NCBI GenBank assembly: GCA_026702745.1 | Contig: JAPPBT010000066.1 | Coordinates: 26,534 to 90,533 of the forward strand | Length of the DNA stretch: 64,000 nt | Origin: Gemmatimonadota bacterium | Lineage (GTDB): Bacteria; JAAXHH01 | Direction of reading: 5' to 3' | In this document: positions 26,708 to 35,320 of the stretch, piece after piece | Layout of the letters: each line of letters begins with the position of its first letter | Numbering within the stretch: the stretch's first letter is position 1 | The notes under the pieces: model-generated | Database searches by the model: none | Told to the model about the DNA's origin: nothing | The model's input: only the letters and a program-made list of their open reading frames with translations | Made by a program: the position numbers and the translations under genes

Positions 26708-28087
26708 TCACTGCCTTTCCGCATCAGACGATATGGTCTCTGTAATCATACTAGTATCATCACCCTCTGCTTCATCAGGAGTCTGTTTAGGATCACGTTT
26801 ATCAATAGATGGTGGAGGGGGTACCCACTTACGTAGGTTCTGGCCGATGCGGTCATAGAATCCGGGAATCGCTTTTTCGAGGTCTTCAATGAATGTTGAC
26901 CGGCCGGAAAACCGACCCGCTAGATCTGAAATGACCAAAACCTCAAAAGAAACCGGAACAGCGCCAGGTCGATCTATTTCCAAACTTCCTGGATTTTCTT
27001 GAACCTTCTGCAAAACAGCCTGCGTAGACTGACTACGTCCTGACCAGTACGCACGAACGAATACATCATCTCCTTCAACATTGCGCAATTGGCGTAAAAT
27101 CCAGTTAACCCTTGATATGGCTCTCTTCCTATCGCCGGGGGCCGCCAACTTCATCGAACAAGAAATCGTCCTTCTTTGAAGATTCACGACAACTTCTAAG
27201 TCACTGGCGGCATTAGGAATCGAGAATCCGGATGTTAACTCGTTGTCACTAACAAGAGAATCACAGGCGTCCCTTAGTCTAAGTGCTGTATCGGTTCGGT
27301 ATTTACGAGGAAGGCGTATATCGACCCGTTCACCGATACGGCGTGTCAGTATCAAGCAGACATCTCTTTCCTCCTGATGCCAACTTGCAACAGTGTTTTC
27401 AATCTCAGGCGATGTTCTTTGAAACTGTTCGCCATGTCTGATACCTAGAACGAGTTGACGCCACTCCCTGTTCATTTGGTCAAATCGCTTGACTCCTGAA
27501 TTCGAATGTTCGAAGTATCGAACCATTTCCTCCAAGATGAAACGTTGTTCCGCAGTCAGATCCTCACTGTCTTTTAACGTCAGCATGGCTTGCGTACGAA
27601 TGCTCGTCCACGAAACGTGATAAAACTCCAGTTTTCGAGACAGGCGCTTGGGAACGGAATAGGGAATATGTGTAGGCAACGGGACGAGTTGATTTGAAAG
27701 TGTAATCACTGTGTTGATCCCATGCGAACGTGCGACCTCGCCATATCTAAGGACTTGTTCTTCGTCAATCTCTGCATTATCAACTTTCGCCTCAAACAAC
27801 GCAGTCCATTGTACGTTGCTGCGACTAGTAACATTTAAAACACCATCTGGCCGTTCAGTACGATTCGGGTCTGACGTTGGAAAGACTACCTCCGTGTAAC
27901 TGTCAACATCTGAAGTCTTTCCAACTCTGACACCACAGAATCCTAGTAATTGCGCGGCGAACGGTCTTACAGCACCTAACACTGCCAGCAATACCGATAC
28001 CAACTTCTCTTCTTTTCGAGACTCAGCGAGACTAGGGATCAACCTCGCACGTTTGGCATTGCACAAGACTTCATCGAGCGAATTCAT
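26708..28087 (-). CDS. Putative PD-(D/E)XK-fold nuclease-like protein
   Basis: 459 residues. Near the N-terminus RPDGVLNV is followed by WTALFEAKVDNAEIDEEQVL, which fits the D-x(n)-E-x-K active site of the PD-(D/E)XK superfamily: Asp in PDG, then E-A-K. A family of actinobacterial proteins loosely called stress response proteins has a similar motif. The remainder has no recognised domain; the C-terminus is Pro/Asp/Glu-rich. The gene is visibly poorer in GC than its neighbours, which suggests transfer. It stands alone between a TonB receptor and tatC, without methylase or helicase partners. Nuclease activity is inference. Confidence 0.65.
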   Translation of the reverse strand: MNSLDEVLCNAKRARLIPSLAESRKEEKLVSVLLAVLGAVRPFAAQLLGFCGVRVGKTSDVDSYTEVVFPTSDPNRTERPDGVLNVTSRSNVQWTALFEAKVDNAEIDEEQVLRYGEVARSHGINTVITLSNQLVPLPTHIPYSVPKRLSRKLEFYHVSWTSIRTQAMLTLKDSEDLTAEQRFILEEMVRYFEHSNSGVKRFDQMNREWRQLVLGIRHGEQFQRTSPEIENTVASWHQEERDVCLILTRRIGERVDIRLPRKYRTDTALRLRDACDSLVSDNELTSGFSIPNAASDLEVVVNLQRRTISCSMKLAAPGDRKRAISRVNWILRQLRNVEGDDVFVRAYWSGRSQSTQAVLQKVQENPGSLEIDRPGAVPVSFEVLVISDLAGRFSGRSTFIEDLEKAIPGFYDRIGQNLRKWVPPPPSIDKRDPKQTPDEAEGDDTSMITETISSDAERQ

Positions 28088-28183
28088 AGATACTCCAATC
28101 GTTTGAATCGAGTTAGGAGTCTATTGTGTAGACGGAACAAACATCACACTAACTACCGCAATTCCAAGTAGTTAATCCTTAAA

Positions 28184-28202
28184 CGATCCTGCAGGTGGAT
28201 CG
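28184..28202 (-). terminator. Weak hairpin downstream of tatC
   Basis: On the minus strand cgatcc-(7)-ggatcg forms a six-base-pair stem followed by TTTAA, just after the tatC stop. The short stem and T run make it a weak candidate. Confidence 0.3.
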
Positions 28203-28207
28203 GACTT

Positions 28208-29491
28208 TTAATCTCGATTTGGTGGAGTTTGCTCTTCATCAGGTTTGATTCCCAAGCTGTCCTTTGAGTCTTTATCATTTTCCGGAGTCTTACTATCCGA
28301 TTCTGTGGACGACTCCGGCTTTTCCCGACCTTCTTCAGTCCCTTCCCCTTCATCGTCGGTATCCCGCCCGACGGACTCGTCAGATCCGCCGGTCTCGTCC
28401 GCACTGGTCTCGTCCGTTTCCGCCTCTTCCTGATCTACCTCGTCACTCTCCGCAGGGCCATCATCGCCTTTTTGGCCGTCCTGGTCCGGCTTGTCAGGCT
28501 TGTCCTCCGGCTCTTCGGAGTACCCCATCTCGACATCGTAGTCGTAGATGAACTCGTCGTCATCAGGCCAGTAGCCTCTGCCGGTACGCTGCTCGCCAGC
28601 CGGGGTCGACGCATCGCGGGGAAGGGTCGGGGTATCGGGCTCGCCGGTGGTCAGCGCGGGCCGCTCCCCGTCGTCTTCACCGCCACCGCCTTCTCCACCA
28701 CCGTCACCGTCGTCATCCCCCTCCTCCTCCTCTTCCGCCTCTTCGGCTTTCCTGCGGCTGCGGCCGATCAGCGCGGCGATCCCCATGCTGATGAAATACA
28801 GCACCACCAGCGGAATCGCCACGAGGGTCTGGGTGTAGGGATCGCCGGTGGGCGTGATGACGGCCGCGGCGATGAATATGACGACCAGCGCGATGCGCCA
28901 CACCCGTTTGAGCACGCCGGCATTCAGGATGCGAAGCCAGGTCAGAAAGGCCACCACGGCCGGCATCTGGAACACGACGCCCATGATGAGTACCATCTTG
29001 TTTACGAGTCCGATATAGAACCCGATGTCCCACTGGGGCTTGATGTCCGGTACATGGAGCTGCACGAAAAACCGGACCATGACCGGAATCAGGACGTAAA
29101 AGGCGAAGGCCGCGCCGACGAGGAACAGGACGCAGCAGAAGAAGATGACGAGGGGAACGTACTTCTTCTCCTTGTCAAGCAGGCCGGGCGATATGAATGT
29201 CCAGAGCTGGTAGAGGACGTAGGGCAGTACGAGGGCGAATCCCAGCAGCAGCGAGATGTTCACCCTGGCCGTGAACATGCCGGCCGGCCGGATGGCCTGA
29301 ATTTCGATCTCGGTCTTGAGGTTTTCCTGGAAGGTCGGCGAGAGCAGAAAATTGATGATGTAGTCGGCAAAGGTGAAGCAGAGGACCATGCCGACCAGGA
29401 TGGCGAGTACGGACTTCAGTATGGCCCTGCGAAGCTCTTCGAGATGTTCCAGGAAGGACATCTCGCCGCTGCGGATTTTCGCTGGGGACAT
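28208..29491 (-). CDS. tatC: Sec-independent translocase TatC with long acidic C-terminal tail
   Basis: 427 residues against about 250 for usual TatC. TatC is the membrane receptor for twin-arginine signal peptides. The core is canonical: MSFLEHLEELRRAILKSV at the start, six membrane helices, ARVNISLLLGFALVLPYVLY, FISPGLLDKEKKYV and ITPTGDPYTQTLVAIPL. After the last helix (GRSRRKAEE) come about 165 residues dominated by Glu, Asp, Gly, Ser and Pro, predicted disordered and cytoplasmic. The ATG at 29491 has AGAGGA upstream and gives the normal N-terminus; the frame extends to 29590 but would add unrelated sequence. tatA is 25 kb away. Confidence 0.93.
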   Translation of the reverse strand: MSPAKIRSGEMSFLEHLEELRRAILKSVLAILVGMVLCFTFADYIINFLLSPTFQENLKTEIEIQAIRPAGMFTARVNISLLLGFALVLPYVLYQLWTFISPGLLDKEKKYVPLVIFFCCVLFLVGAAFAFYVLIPVMVRFFVQLHVPDIKPQWDIGFYIGLVNKMVLIMGVVFQMPAVVAFLTWLRILNAGVLKRVWRIALVVIFIAAAVITPTGDPYTQTLVAIPLVVLYFISMGIAALIGRSRRKAEEAEEEEEGDDDGDGGGEGGGGEDDGERPALTTGEPDTPTLPRDASTPAGEQRTGRGYWPDDDEFIYDYDVEMGYSEEPEDKPDKPDQDGQKGDDGPAESDEVDQEEAETDETSADETGGSDESVGRDTDDEGEGTEEGREKPESSTESDSKTPENDKDSKDSLGIKPDEEQTPPNRD

Positions 29492-29719
29492 GGCTGATCC
29501 TCTCGCCGGCAAGTACTTGCGATAACGCGCGGTAAGTAAGCCAGGACAATGGTTCCTGTCAAGCAAATCCCCCGTATCCTCCGCCTCCAACGGCCTTGAC
29601 GAGGACAGGTTTCGAACATAGTTTTATCGAGTCGTTTCAGAGGATTCCGCAGGGGTTGCAGCGGGCTGCGGATCATGGACTCCGACAGGTCTCGATCTGC
29701 CGCCGGGAGCCGCCGAAGC

Positions 29720-30760
29720 ATGGACGACAACGGGTTGGTCAGAGGCGTCATTCTGATTGCGAACTGCGATGAAACCGGGCCTTCCGAATGGGATGGCCGC
29801 CCGGATCTGCTCCTTCCCCTGGCCAACAAGCCGCTTGTCGAGTGGATGCTGTCTGAATATGCACGGGCCGGGATTCGGGAAACGCTCATCGCGGCCGGAC
29901 GGGACACCGGGGAAATCGCGGCGCGGTGTGGCAACGGAGCGCGGTGGGGCATGTCCCTCGCCTATCTGGATGCTCGGGATGCACGAGACGCACGGGATGC
30001 CCGGGACGCACGGGATGCACCGGCCGGGCGGCGCCTGCATGAACGCATCAGGGAAGTGGTGGAGTTTGCGGAAGACGCGCCGATCCTGGTATCTTCCGGT
30101 CCTCTGCTGCTGGAATCCGAGGTTTACGGGCAACTTGTACAAACGTATTGCGAGCGCCGACCATGTGGGATCCGTGCGGGGCGAAGTTCCGGGCACTCCT
30201 CCGGAACGTCGCGAGAGGCCGCTGAGCATACCCATATCTATGTAATGACGCCCCGGATCTGCGAAGCCCTGGAAGACTTTGACGTCCACAACTATACATT
30301 GAATAGTCTGTTTGACGTGGCGCTTGATGGTCTCGCCGATCGCGGCGAAACCGTGCTGAGTATAAATGTCGACCATCCGCCTTACGACGTGAGATCGCCT
30401 GAGGCGTACCTGGCATCGAACGAACGGCTTCTTGCATCACGCCCGGAATGCATGAGGACGGGATTGCCGGAGATCATGGACGACAACTTCTCGTCTCCGA
30501 ATCTCGTGATGCGACCGCCGGTTATCGTCGACGATTCCGCCGAACTCGAACGTTGCCGCATCGGCCCCGGCGTCAGTATCGGCCCCGAAGCTCGCATCGG
30601 TCACGGCGCGGCCATCGAACACAGCGTCATCATGGCGGGCTCGGATATCGGCGACGGCGCATCGATCTCCTATGCGGTCATCGGCAGAAACGCCGGCGTC
30701 GAGAACCGGGCCATCCTGCATGGAAGGGCGGACCGCGTGATCGTCGTCCGGTCCGATTAG
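29720..30760 (+). CDS. Nucleotidyltransferase-like protein with hexapeptide repeats, degenerate active site
   Basis: 346 residues from ATG 29720 (GGGAG upstream); the ATG at 29675 is an alternative. RGVILIANCDE and LLLPLANKPLVEWMLSEYA match the start of sugar-phosphate nucleotidyltransferases, but the usual GG-x-GTR nucleotide-binding loop is absent. The middle has a D-A-R tripeptide run. The last 80 residues are left-handed beta-helix hexapeptides (RIGPGVSIGPEARIGHGAAI). The family makes NDP-sugars or acts as a regulatory subunit, as eIF2B-like proteins do. Loss of the signature points to an inactive or regulatory member. It precedes selB by about 50 bases. Confidence 0.7.
   Translation: MDDNGLVRGVILIANCDETGPSEWDGRPDLLLPLANKPLVEWMLSEYARAGIRETLIAAGRDTGEIAARCGNGARWGMSLAYLDARDARDARDARDARDAPAGRRLHERIREVVEFAEDAPILVSSGPLLLESEVYGQLVQTYCERRPCGIRAGRSSGHSSGTSREAAEHTHIYVMTPRICEALEDFDVHNYTLNSLFDVALDGLADRGETVLSINVDHPPYDVRSPEAYLASNERLLASRPECMRTGLPEIMDDNFSSPNLVMRPPVIVDDSAELERCRIGPGVSIGPEARIGHGAAIEHSVIMAGSDIGDGASISYAVIGRNAGVENRAILHGRADRVIVVRSD
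29969..30019 (+). repeat. 9-bp in-frame repeat encoding (Asp-Ala-Arg)5
   Basis: Five units of ga(t/c)gc(n)cg(n), followed by a diverged sixth (GAT GCA CCG), lie inside the nucleotidyltransferase-like gene. Codon variation between units shows that it is not brand new. Confidence 0.85.
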
Positions 30761-30810
30761 ATCAAATCGTCCATTCACACTACCGTCACAACCACGATCC
30801 TCAAGCAACC

Positions 30811-32769
30811 ATGTCCCATCTCACCCTAGGCACGGCCGGACATGTCGACCACGGCAAGAGCGCCCTGGTGGAAGCGCTGACCGGCGTTCATCCCGATCGC
30901 CTCAAGGAGGAACGTGACCGGGGCATGACGATCGACCTCGGTTTCGCCTTCATGCCCCTGAGCGACGGGCGGGAAGTCCCCATCGTCGACGTCCCGGGCC
31001 ACGAGCGGTTTCTCAAGACCATGGTCGCCGGAGTGAGCGGCATACACCTCGTCCTCTTCGTCGTGGCCGCCGACGAGGGCGTCATGCCCCAGACTGTTGA
31101 ACACCTGGGCACGGTAAGGTACATGGGCGTCGATGCGGGCATCGTCGTCCTGACGAAATGCGACCTGGTCGACGAGGAATGGCTGATGCTCGTGGAGGAC
31201 GACGTGAAGTCGCTCGTGACCGGCTCGTTCCTGGAGGACGCGCCGGTCGTCCGGGTTTCGTCGGTAACGGGCCAGGGGATCGGCCGGCTGAAGGAGATCA
31301 TCGAAGACCGGCTTGCCGGACTGTCCGTCGAAGAGGACGCCGGATACTTCCGCATGCCCGTGGATCGGGTTTTCAGCATGAAGGGCTTCGGCACGGTCAT
31401 CGCCGGTACCGTCCTGTCGGGAAGCCTGGCGCGGGATTCGAACGCGGAATTGCTTCCGGCCGGGACGCCTTTGCGGATCCGGGGCATGCAGACCCACAAC
31501 GACACCGTGGACCGCGCCGTCAAAGGACAGCGGGTCGCGCTGAACGTCTCGAATGTCAAGACGGCCGACATTCAGCGTGGCGATGAGCTGGGCGCGCCGG
31601 GTTATCTGCTCCCGACCATGATGACCGATTCCACGATGCAGTGCCTGGAGTCTCTGGAAGCACCGCTGAAGAACCGGCAGCGCGTTCGCCTGCACAAGGG
31701 CACGAGCGAGACCATCGGCAGGCTGATCCTGCTCGACCGCGACGAACTCGCACCGGGCGAGACGGGATACGTGCAGCTTCGCCTGGAGAATCCCATCGTG
31801 GCCGAACGCAACGAGCGCTTTATCATTCGCGGGTTTTCATCCATGCGGCTGCTCGGTGGCGGCCGTTTCGTGGAGGTCTATCCTCAGAAGAATCGCCGTT
31901 TCCGCCGGCCCGTGCTGGACTACCTGGAAGCGGTGACCGGCGCGGAGCCGGATGTCCTGATCGAACGGGTCATGGGGCATGCGCACGGCGCACAGGGGCT
32001 TAAGTCCATGGAGGACCTCGTTCGATCCACGAACCTGAATGCCGAAGTGCTGAAACAATGCCTGACGCGGCTGGTGGTAAAGGGCGAACTCATCCGGTTC
32101 CCGGACCACCGGTTTCTCCACCGGGAGGGATACGCGGGCCTGAAGGACGAACTGGTCAAACTGCTCGAAAAGATGCACCGCACCCAACGGCTGAAGGAAA
32201 CGCTGCCCAAGGACGCCCCCAGGCTGCAGCTGTCCTGGGAACCTTCCGATGCCGTCTACGACGGGCTGCTCAACGACCTCGACGCGGAAGGCCGGATCGC
32301 GCTGTCCGGCCGGTCGGTCCGCCTGTCCACTCACACGGTCAAGCTGAACGCCCGGGAGAAACGCATACTCGAGGCGTTCGAGGAACTGGGCGCGGTCGAG
32401 CCTCCTGTCGTTTTCTCCATGAACGATCTGGTGCAGGTCATGGAGGATCGGTCGATGATCACCCAGGATTTACGGGTTGATCTGAAAGCGGACGCGGATA
32501 TGATTAGAAGCATGGCCGGGTATGCACAGGATCAGGAGATTTTCGTCGAGTTCGCGGACCGGCAGGTCATGCATCACCGGGCGCTCGATTCGGTCAGGCA
32601 ACGGTTGGTGACCTACTTGGAATCTCACGGCACCGTACGCGCGTCCGAGTTCCGCGGTCACCTGGGCATCTCCAGGGCACACGCCACCGCGTTGCTGGAT
32701 TACTTCTGCGACCTGGGCGTCACCAACCGGGAGTCCGGCACCCACAGGCTGGCGGAAGGGACTGAGTGA
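30811..32769 (+). CDS. selB: Selenocysteine-specific elongation factor SelB
   Basis: 652 residues. SelB is the GTPase that carries Sec-tRNA(Sec) to UGA codons marked by a SECIS hairpin. GTPase motifs are AGHVDHGKSALVEALTG, the switch region with ERDRGMTIDLGFAF, DVPGHERFLKTMVAGVSG and LTKCDLV. EF-Tu-like domains 2 and 3 follow (VFSMKGFGTVIAGTVLSGSL). The C-terminal half is winged-helix repeats ending with VRASEFRGHLGISRAHATAL, which bind SECIS RNA. The ATG at 30811 lacks a strong ribosome-binding site. tRNA-Sec lies 21 bases downstream on the same strand, so the two are probably co-transcribed. Confidence 0.96.
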   Translation: MSHLTLGTAGHVDHGKSALVEALTGVHPDRLKEERDRGMTIDLGFAFMPLSDGREVPIVDVPGHERFLKTMVAGVSGIHLVLFVVAADEGVMPQTVEHLGTVRYMGVDAGIVVLTKCDLVDEEWLMLVEDDVKSLVTGSFLEDAPVVRVSSVTGQGIGRLKEIIEDRLAGLSVEEDAGYFRMPVDRVFSMKGFGTVIAGTVLSGSLARDSNAELLPAGTPLRIRGMQTHNDTVDRAVKGQRVALNVSNVKTADIQRGDELGAPGYLLPTMMTDSTMQCLESLEAPLKNRQRVRLHKGTSETIGRLILLDRDELAPGETGYVQLRLENPIVAERNERFIIRGFSSMRLLGGGRFVEVYPQKNRRFRRPVLDYLEAVTGAEPDVLIERVMGHAHGAQGLKSMEDLVRSTNLNAEVLKQCLTRLVVKGELIRFPDHRFLHREGYAGLKDELVKLLEKMHRTQRLKETLPKDAPRLQLSWEPSDAVYDGLLNDLDAEGRIALSGRSVRLSTHTVKLNAREKRILEAFEELGAVEPPVVFSMNDLVQVMEDRSMITQDLRVDLKADADMIRSMAGYAQDQEIFVEFADRQVMHHRALDSVRQRLVTYLESHGTVRASEFRGHLGISRAHATALLDYFCDLGVTNRESGTHRLAEGTE

Positions 32770-32790
32770 GATAGCAGAAGCAGCATGCAG

Positions 32791-32888
32791 GGGAGTGTAT
32801 GGGTTGCTGGTGCGCCTCACGGACTTCAAATCCGATGGCGGGCCCTAAACAGGTCCGTGGTGGGTTCGATTCCCACACGCTCCCCCCA
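32791..32888 (+). tRNA. selC: tRNA-Sec (anticodon TCA)
   Basis: The sequence folds as a bacterial tRNA-Sec. It has an eight-base-pair acceptor stem (GGGAGTGT with ACGCTCCC), anticodon arm CGGA-CTTCAAA-TCCG with anticodon TCA, a long variable arm with six pairs (CGGGCC/GGTCCG), and a T arm GTGGG-TTCGATT-CCCAC. Total length including an apparently encoded CCA is 98 bases. The preceding G (32790) and spare C could extend the stem, so the ends are uncertain by one to three bases; the discriminator would be C rather than the usual G. The D arm is less clear by eye. Its position directly after selB supports the call. Confidence 0.95.
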
Positions 32889-32940
32889 AATATAGGTTTT
32901 CCTGCCTCTTCCTTTATCTTCTTAAGTGATTCTATAACTT

Positions 32941-32986
32941 CCCCGAATAGCCCATTAAATAGGGTAGTTCGGGGTTTTTCTTTTTT
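32941..32986 (+). terminator. Rho-independent terminator after selB-tRNA-Sec
   Basis: CCCCGAA (32941-32947) pairs with TTCGGGG (32968-32974), with an inner CCC/GGG pair and a small internal loop, followed by TTTTTCTTTTTT. It ends the selB-tRNA-Sec transcript. Confidence 0.85.
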
Positions 32987-33075
32987 CATTTATTTACGTG
33001 CTTGTTCCTTAGGATATTCGTATATGCCAGGAAGAATCGCTGGGACAATTTTGGTACAGAACTGGAGGTAGCCTC

Positions 33076-33117
33076 ATGAAAACACTCACCGCAACCCAGG
33101 TGAAATCACTAAAGTAG
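33076..33117 (+). pseudogene. Possible N-terminal remnant of a tyrosine integrase
   Basis: After a good ribosome-binding site (GGAGGT), an ATG opens MKTLTATQVKSLK and then stops at TAG. This resembles the first residues of tRNA-targeting tyrosine recombinases, which commonly start with a T-x-x-x-V-K-x-L-K pattern. It lies about 190 bases beyond the 3' end of tRNA-Sec, the place where an integrase gene would sit in an element inserted there. Only 13 codons remain and no further integrase sequence is seen, so this is suggestive only. Confidence 0.35.
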
Positions 33118-33396
33118 CCTGGCCTGCCTGCATCGTGCCGATGTTGGGCTGTATCTGAGCATTAATTCATCCGGCTGTCGTTCATGGAACCAGCGGGAAA
33201 AATCCACGGGAAACGGCGATACCGCGTCGTACTGCGTTACGATCCATCTGAATGACCGCCACGGCCGAGAGGATAACGACCAGGGCCAGGGCGAATCCCA
33301 CACGAGCCTGATTCTGTTCGGCACTTAATGTTGCGTTCTGGCCATGCTCACCACCTCAAAGGTTTCAATGGCTCTCCGTGGAGTATCCCAAGACGG
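33118..33396. other. Intergenic stretch without a supported gene
   Basis: No convincing gene. On the minus strand a short frame encodes a hydrophobic segment (VGFALALVVILSAVAVIQM) resembling one membrane helix, but it lacks a start codon and ends soon after. It may be a decayed gene of the accessory region. Confidence 0.4.
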
Positions 33397-33558
33397 TTAA
33401 CAGCTCTGCACGGTCTCGTTGATCTCGGCGATCTGCGCCTTGACGGCGGCGATGCGCTCGCACGCGGCGCGAGGGTCGATCGTGGATTCGTAGGTGTTGA
33501 AGGTGTGGACTTCGATTCTTCTCATCAGGTCCTGGTTACGTTCCATCAGAAGCTGCAT
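33397..33558 (-). CDS. Small protein, 53 aa, probable coiled coil
   Basis: The frame reads MQLLMERNQDLMRRIEVHTF and ends AQIAEINETVQSC, with a heptad-like pattern of Leu, Ile, Val and Ala between charged residues, so a short coiled coil is likely. It has no signal peptide or homologue that I recognise. In-frame sequence upstream to the preceding stop (GVFKDGDAEFEVGY) also looks protein-like but offers no standard start codon, so this may be the 3' end of a decayed longer gene. The ribosome-binding site is weak. It lies between the integrase-like fragment and the structured stretch before the collagen-like gene. Confidence 0.4.
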   Translation of the reverse strand: MQLLMERNQDLMRRIEVHTFNTYESTIDPRAACERIAAVKAQIAEINETVQSC

Positions 33559-33608
33559 GTACCCAACTTCAAATTCAGCATCCCCGTCCTTGAATACTCC
33601 ACCAATTC

Positions 33609-33864
33609 GCGGTTTTACTTAAATGTAAAAACCGCCTGCCCCTTTCAGTGAGCAACTCAAGTTGCTTCCTACTTGGGACAGGCGGGAAGGTTGTTCCATG
33701 GTGACCAGATACAAATGCACTGGGGCGACAGGTTTTACTATACAGCCCCGTGTCGGGATCTCTCCGGGGGCCACCCGGGAACGCGGCTGGCGGCTTTAAC
33801 CCTGGCGGACTATCGCCGCCAGCCAATCCGGACTCTGTCAGCGCCCTTTCTACGGGCCCGGATT
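33609..33864. other. Region of nested inverted repeats, possible structured RNA
   Basis: Several well-formed helices follow one another in 256 bases: gcggttttac/gtaaaaaccgc (33609-33618/33625-33635), ccgcctg/caggcgg (33632-33638/33679-33685) around a gcaac-tcaa-gttgc hairpin (33652-33665), ccggg/cccgg (33764-33768/33774-33778), ggctggcgg/ccgccagcc (33785-33793/33816-33824), and aatccgg/ccggatt (33825-33831/33858-33864) around gccc/gggc. The first two helices share bases and exclude each other. It lies just beyond the stop of the minus-strand collagen-like gene. No known RNA family is recognised. Confidence 0.4.
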
Positions 33865-33883
33865 ATCCCGAATGCTTACGGCG

Positions 33884-35320
33884 TCAGTTCGGTGCCGCTT
33901 TGACCGTCGTATTGAAACGCAAGCGAACAGGCTTAGCACCTGTCGACATTAACGTAATGATAGTCGACCGTGTACCAGCGCTCAAAGCAGTATCGCCGGT
34001 CAACGCCCCAACAGGAGTAACAGTGACTACAGCACCCGCTTCAGTCGTAGGGGCTACTGGTGTGTTAACAGTGGCCACGGTTTCGTCAGACGACATTACG
34101 GTAACAGACCCCGCGATGCGTTCTGATGATATTGCGTCATAGAGATCCACTGTAAAGGTAATCGTCGCCGGATCCCAAGCAGGCGCATCATCACCAAGAT
34201 CGGCTTCAAAAGTGTTGTTGGGCACAGACGAATCAGACGCTGTTATAAGCCTGGTCGTAACCTGGCCACTGACTACTACGTCGATGTCTTTGCTTGCAGG
34301 GTCGCCGAGTTCGCCTTCACCCATGACCATAACCGTGACCATAGTTTCGCCAGCCCCCCTGCCGGTAATGATAGCAGAATGGGTCTTTATATCCTTGGCG
34401 GGCTTGTAGTTGTGGTCCCGGAGTGCGACGGTGGCCACAGAACCGTTGCCGTGTGTCCACTTGAAACCGCCGCGCGGCGTAAGCGGATCGTTATTCTTAT
34501 CACGGGCTACAGCCTGAATCACGTTATAAGATTCGTCCGCAGCCAAGAACAACTCTGCGTCCTGAGGCGCGAGGTCATCTTCCGCGACGGTTTTGGTCTT
34601 GTCAGCGTCGCCCTGATGGAGGGTGATCTTCGTGATGGGATTGGTGACCGTGTAGTTAAGGTCGCCAGCTATGCCAACGAGCGCAGCCGTGGCCCTGATG
34701 ACGGTATTACCCACCTTGGCGGCCTCCAGCATGGCCATGCTGGAGTCGTCTGCGTCCACTTCCGTGTTTACGGCGTTGTCCGGGTCCTTGTGCTCGGTCA
34801 TCGTAACTTCGATACTCTCAAGTATCTTTTCACTCTGAGAGCGGACAACGGCACGGACCATGCGCTCTTCGCCGATTCTTAGGGTCTTCTGAAAGCCTCC
34901 ACCTACATCGGCTTCCGCGGCCTTCGCGTCACCTATAATAAAGGCGATATGGTCAGCTTGAGCGATTTCGGTAATGTCGATGCCCGGTATTCCTGTCTCA
35001 CCGGGTTCACCCGCCGGACCCTGAGGACCTGCCGGACCCGTTTCACCCGTGTCGCCCTTTTCACCTTGAGGACCCTGAGGACCTGCCGGACCCGTTTCAC
35101 CCGTTTCACCCGTGTCGCCCTTTTCACCTTGAGGACCCTGGGGACCTGCCGGACCCTGCGGACCTGCTGGGCCTGCTGCACCATCATGTCCATCATGGCC
35201 AGCCGGACCCGCCGGACCTGCCGGACCAGTCGCACCTGCCGGACCGGTTGCACCCGTCTTGCCTTCGCATCCCATTATGGACAATGCAAACGCAATAAAT
35301 ATGACTATGAGGTAGTGCAT
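33884..35320 (-). CDS. Collagen-like lipoprotein with beta-rich C-terminal domains
   Basis: 478 residues. A lipoprotein signal ([18 protein letters not shown], lipidated Cys at 18) is followed by about 31 Gly-X-Y triplets (residues 20-113) rich in GPAG, GPQG and GDTGET, expected to form a trimeric collagen helix. The remaining 365 residues are beta-rich with Ala, Thr, Val and Asp; phrases such as [20 protein letters not shown] and [19 protein letters not shown] resemble bacterial Ig-like (BIG) domains. It is probably a surface stalk or adhesin anchored by lipid. GAGGAG lies six bases before the ATG. It sits in the accessory-looking stretch after tRNA-Sec, with near-identical repeated DNA in the collagen part. 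Confidence 0.85.
   Translation of the reverse strand: MHYLIVIFIAFALSIMGCEGKTGATGPAGATGPAGPAGPAGHDGHDGAAGPAGPQGPAGPQGPQGEKGDTGETGETGPAGPQGPQGEKGDTGETGPAGPQGPAGEPGETGIPGIDITEIAQADHIAFIIGDAKAAEADVGGGFQKTLRIGEERMVRAVVRSQSEKILESIEVTMTEHKDPDNAVNTEVDADDSSMAMLEAAKVGNTVIRATAALVGIAGDLNYTVTNPITKITLHQGDADKTKTVAEDDLAPQDAELFLAADESYNVIQAVARDKNNDPLTPRGGFKWTHGNGSVATVALRDHNYKPAKDIKTHSAIITGRGAGETMVTVMVMGEGELGDPASKDIDVVVSGQVTTRLITASDSSVPNNTFEADLGDDAPAWDPATITFTVDLYDAISSERIAGSVTVMSSDETVATVNTPVAPTTEAGAVVTVTPVGALTGDTALSAGTRSTIITLMSTGAKPVRLRFNTTVKAAPN

Noticed and set aside
33109..33324. 71-codon minus-strand frame after the integrase-like fragment
   Set aside because: Composition (Trp, Arg, Pro, Ser) suggests an out-of-frame reading; another frame shows a membrane-like segment but no start codon.
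33575..33826. 83-codon minus-strand frame in the structured region
   Set aside because: The translation is Pro/Arg-rich without a family and is broken by the inverted repeats; RNA or DNA structure explains the region better.
35000..35270. Possible CRISPR or satellite in the collagen-like gene
   Set aside because: The repeats follow codon phase and encode Gly-X-Y triplets.
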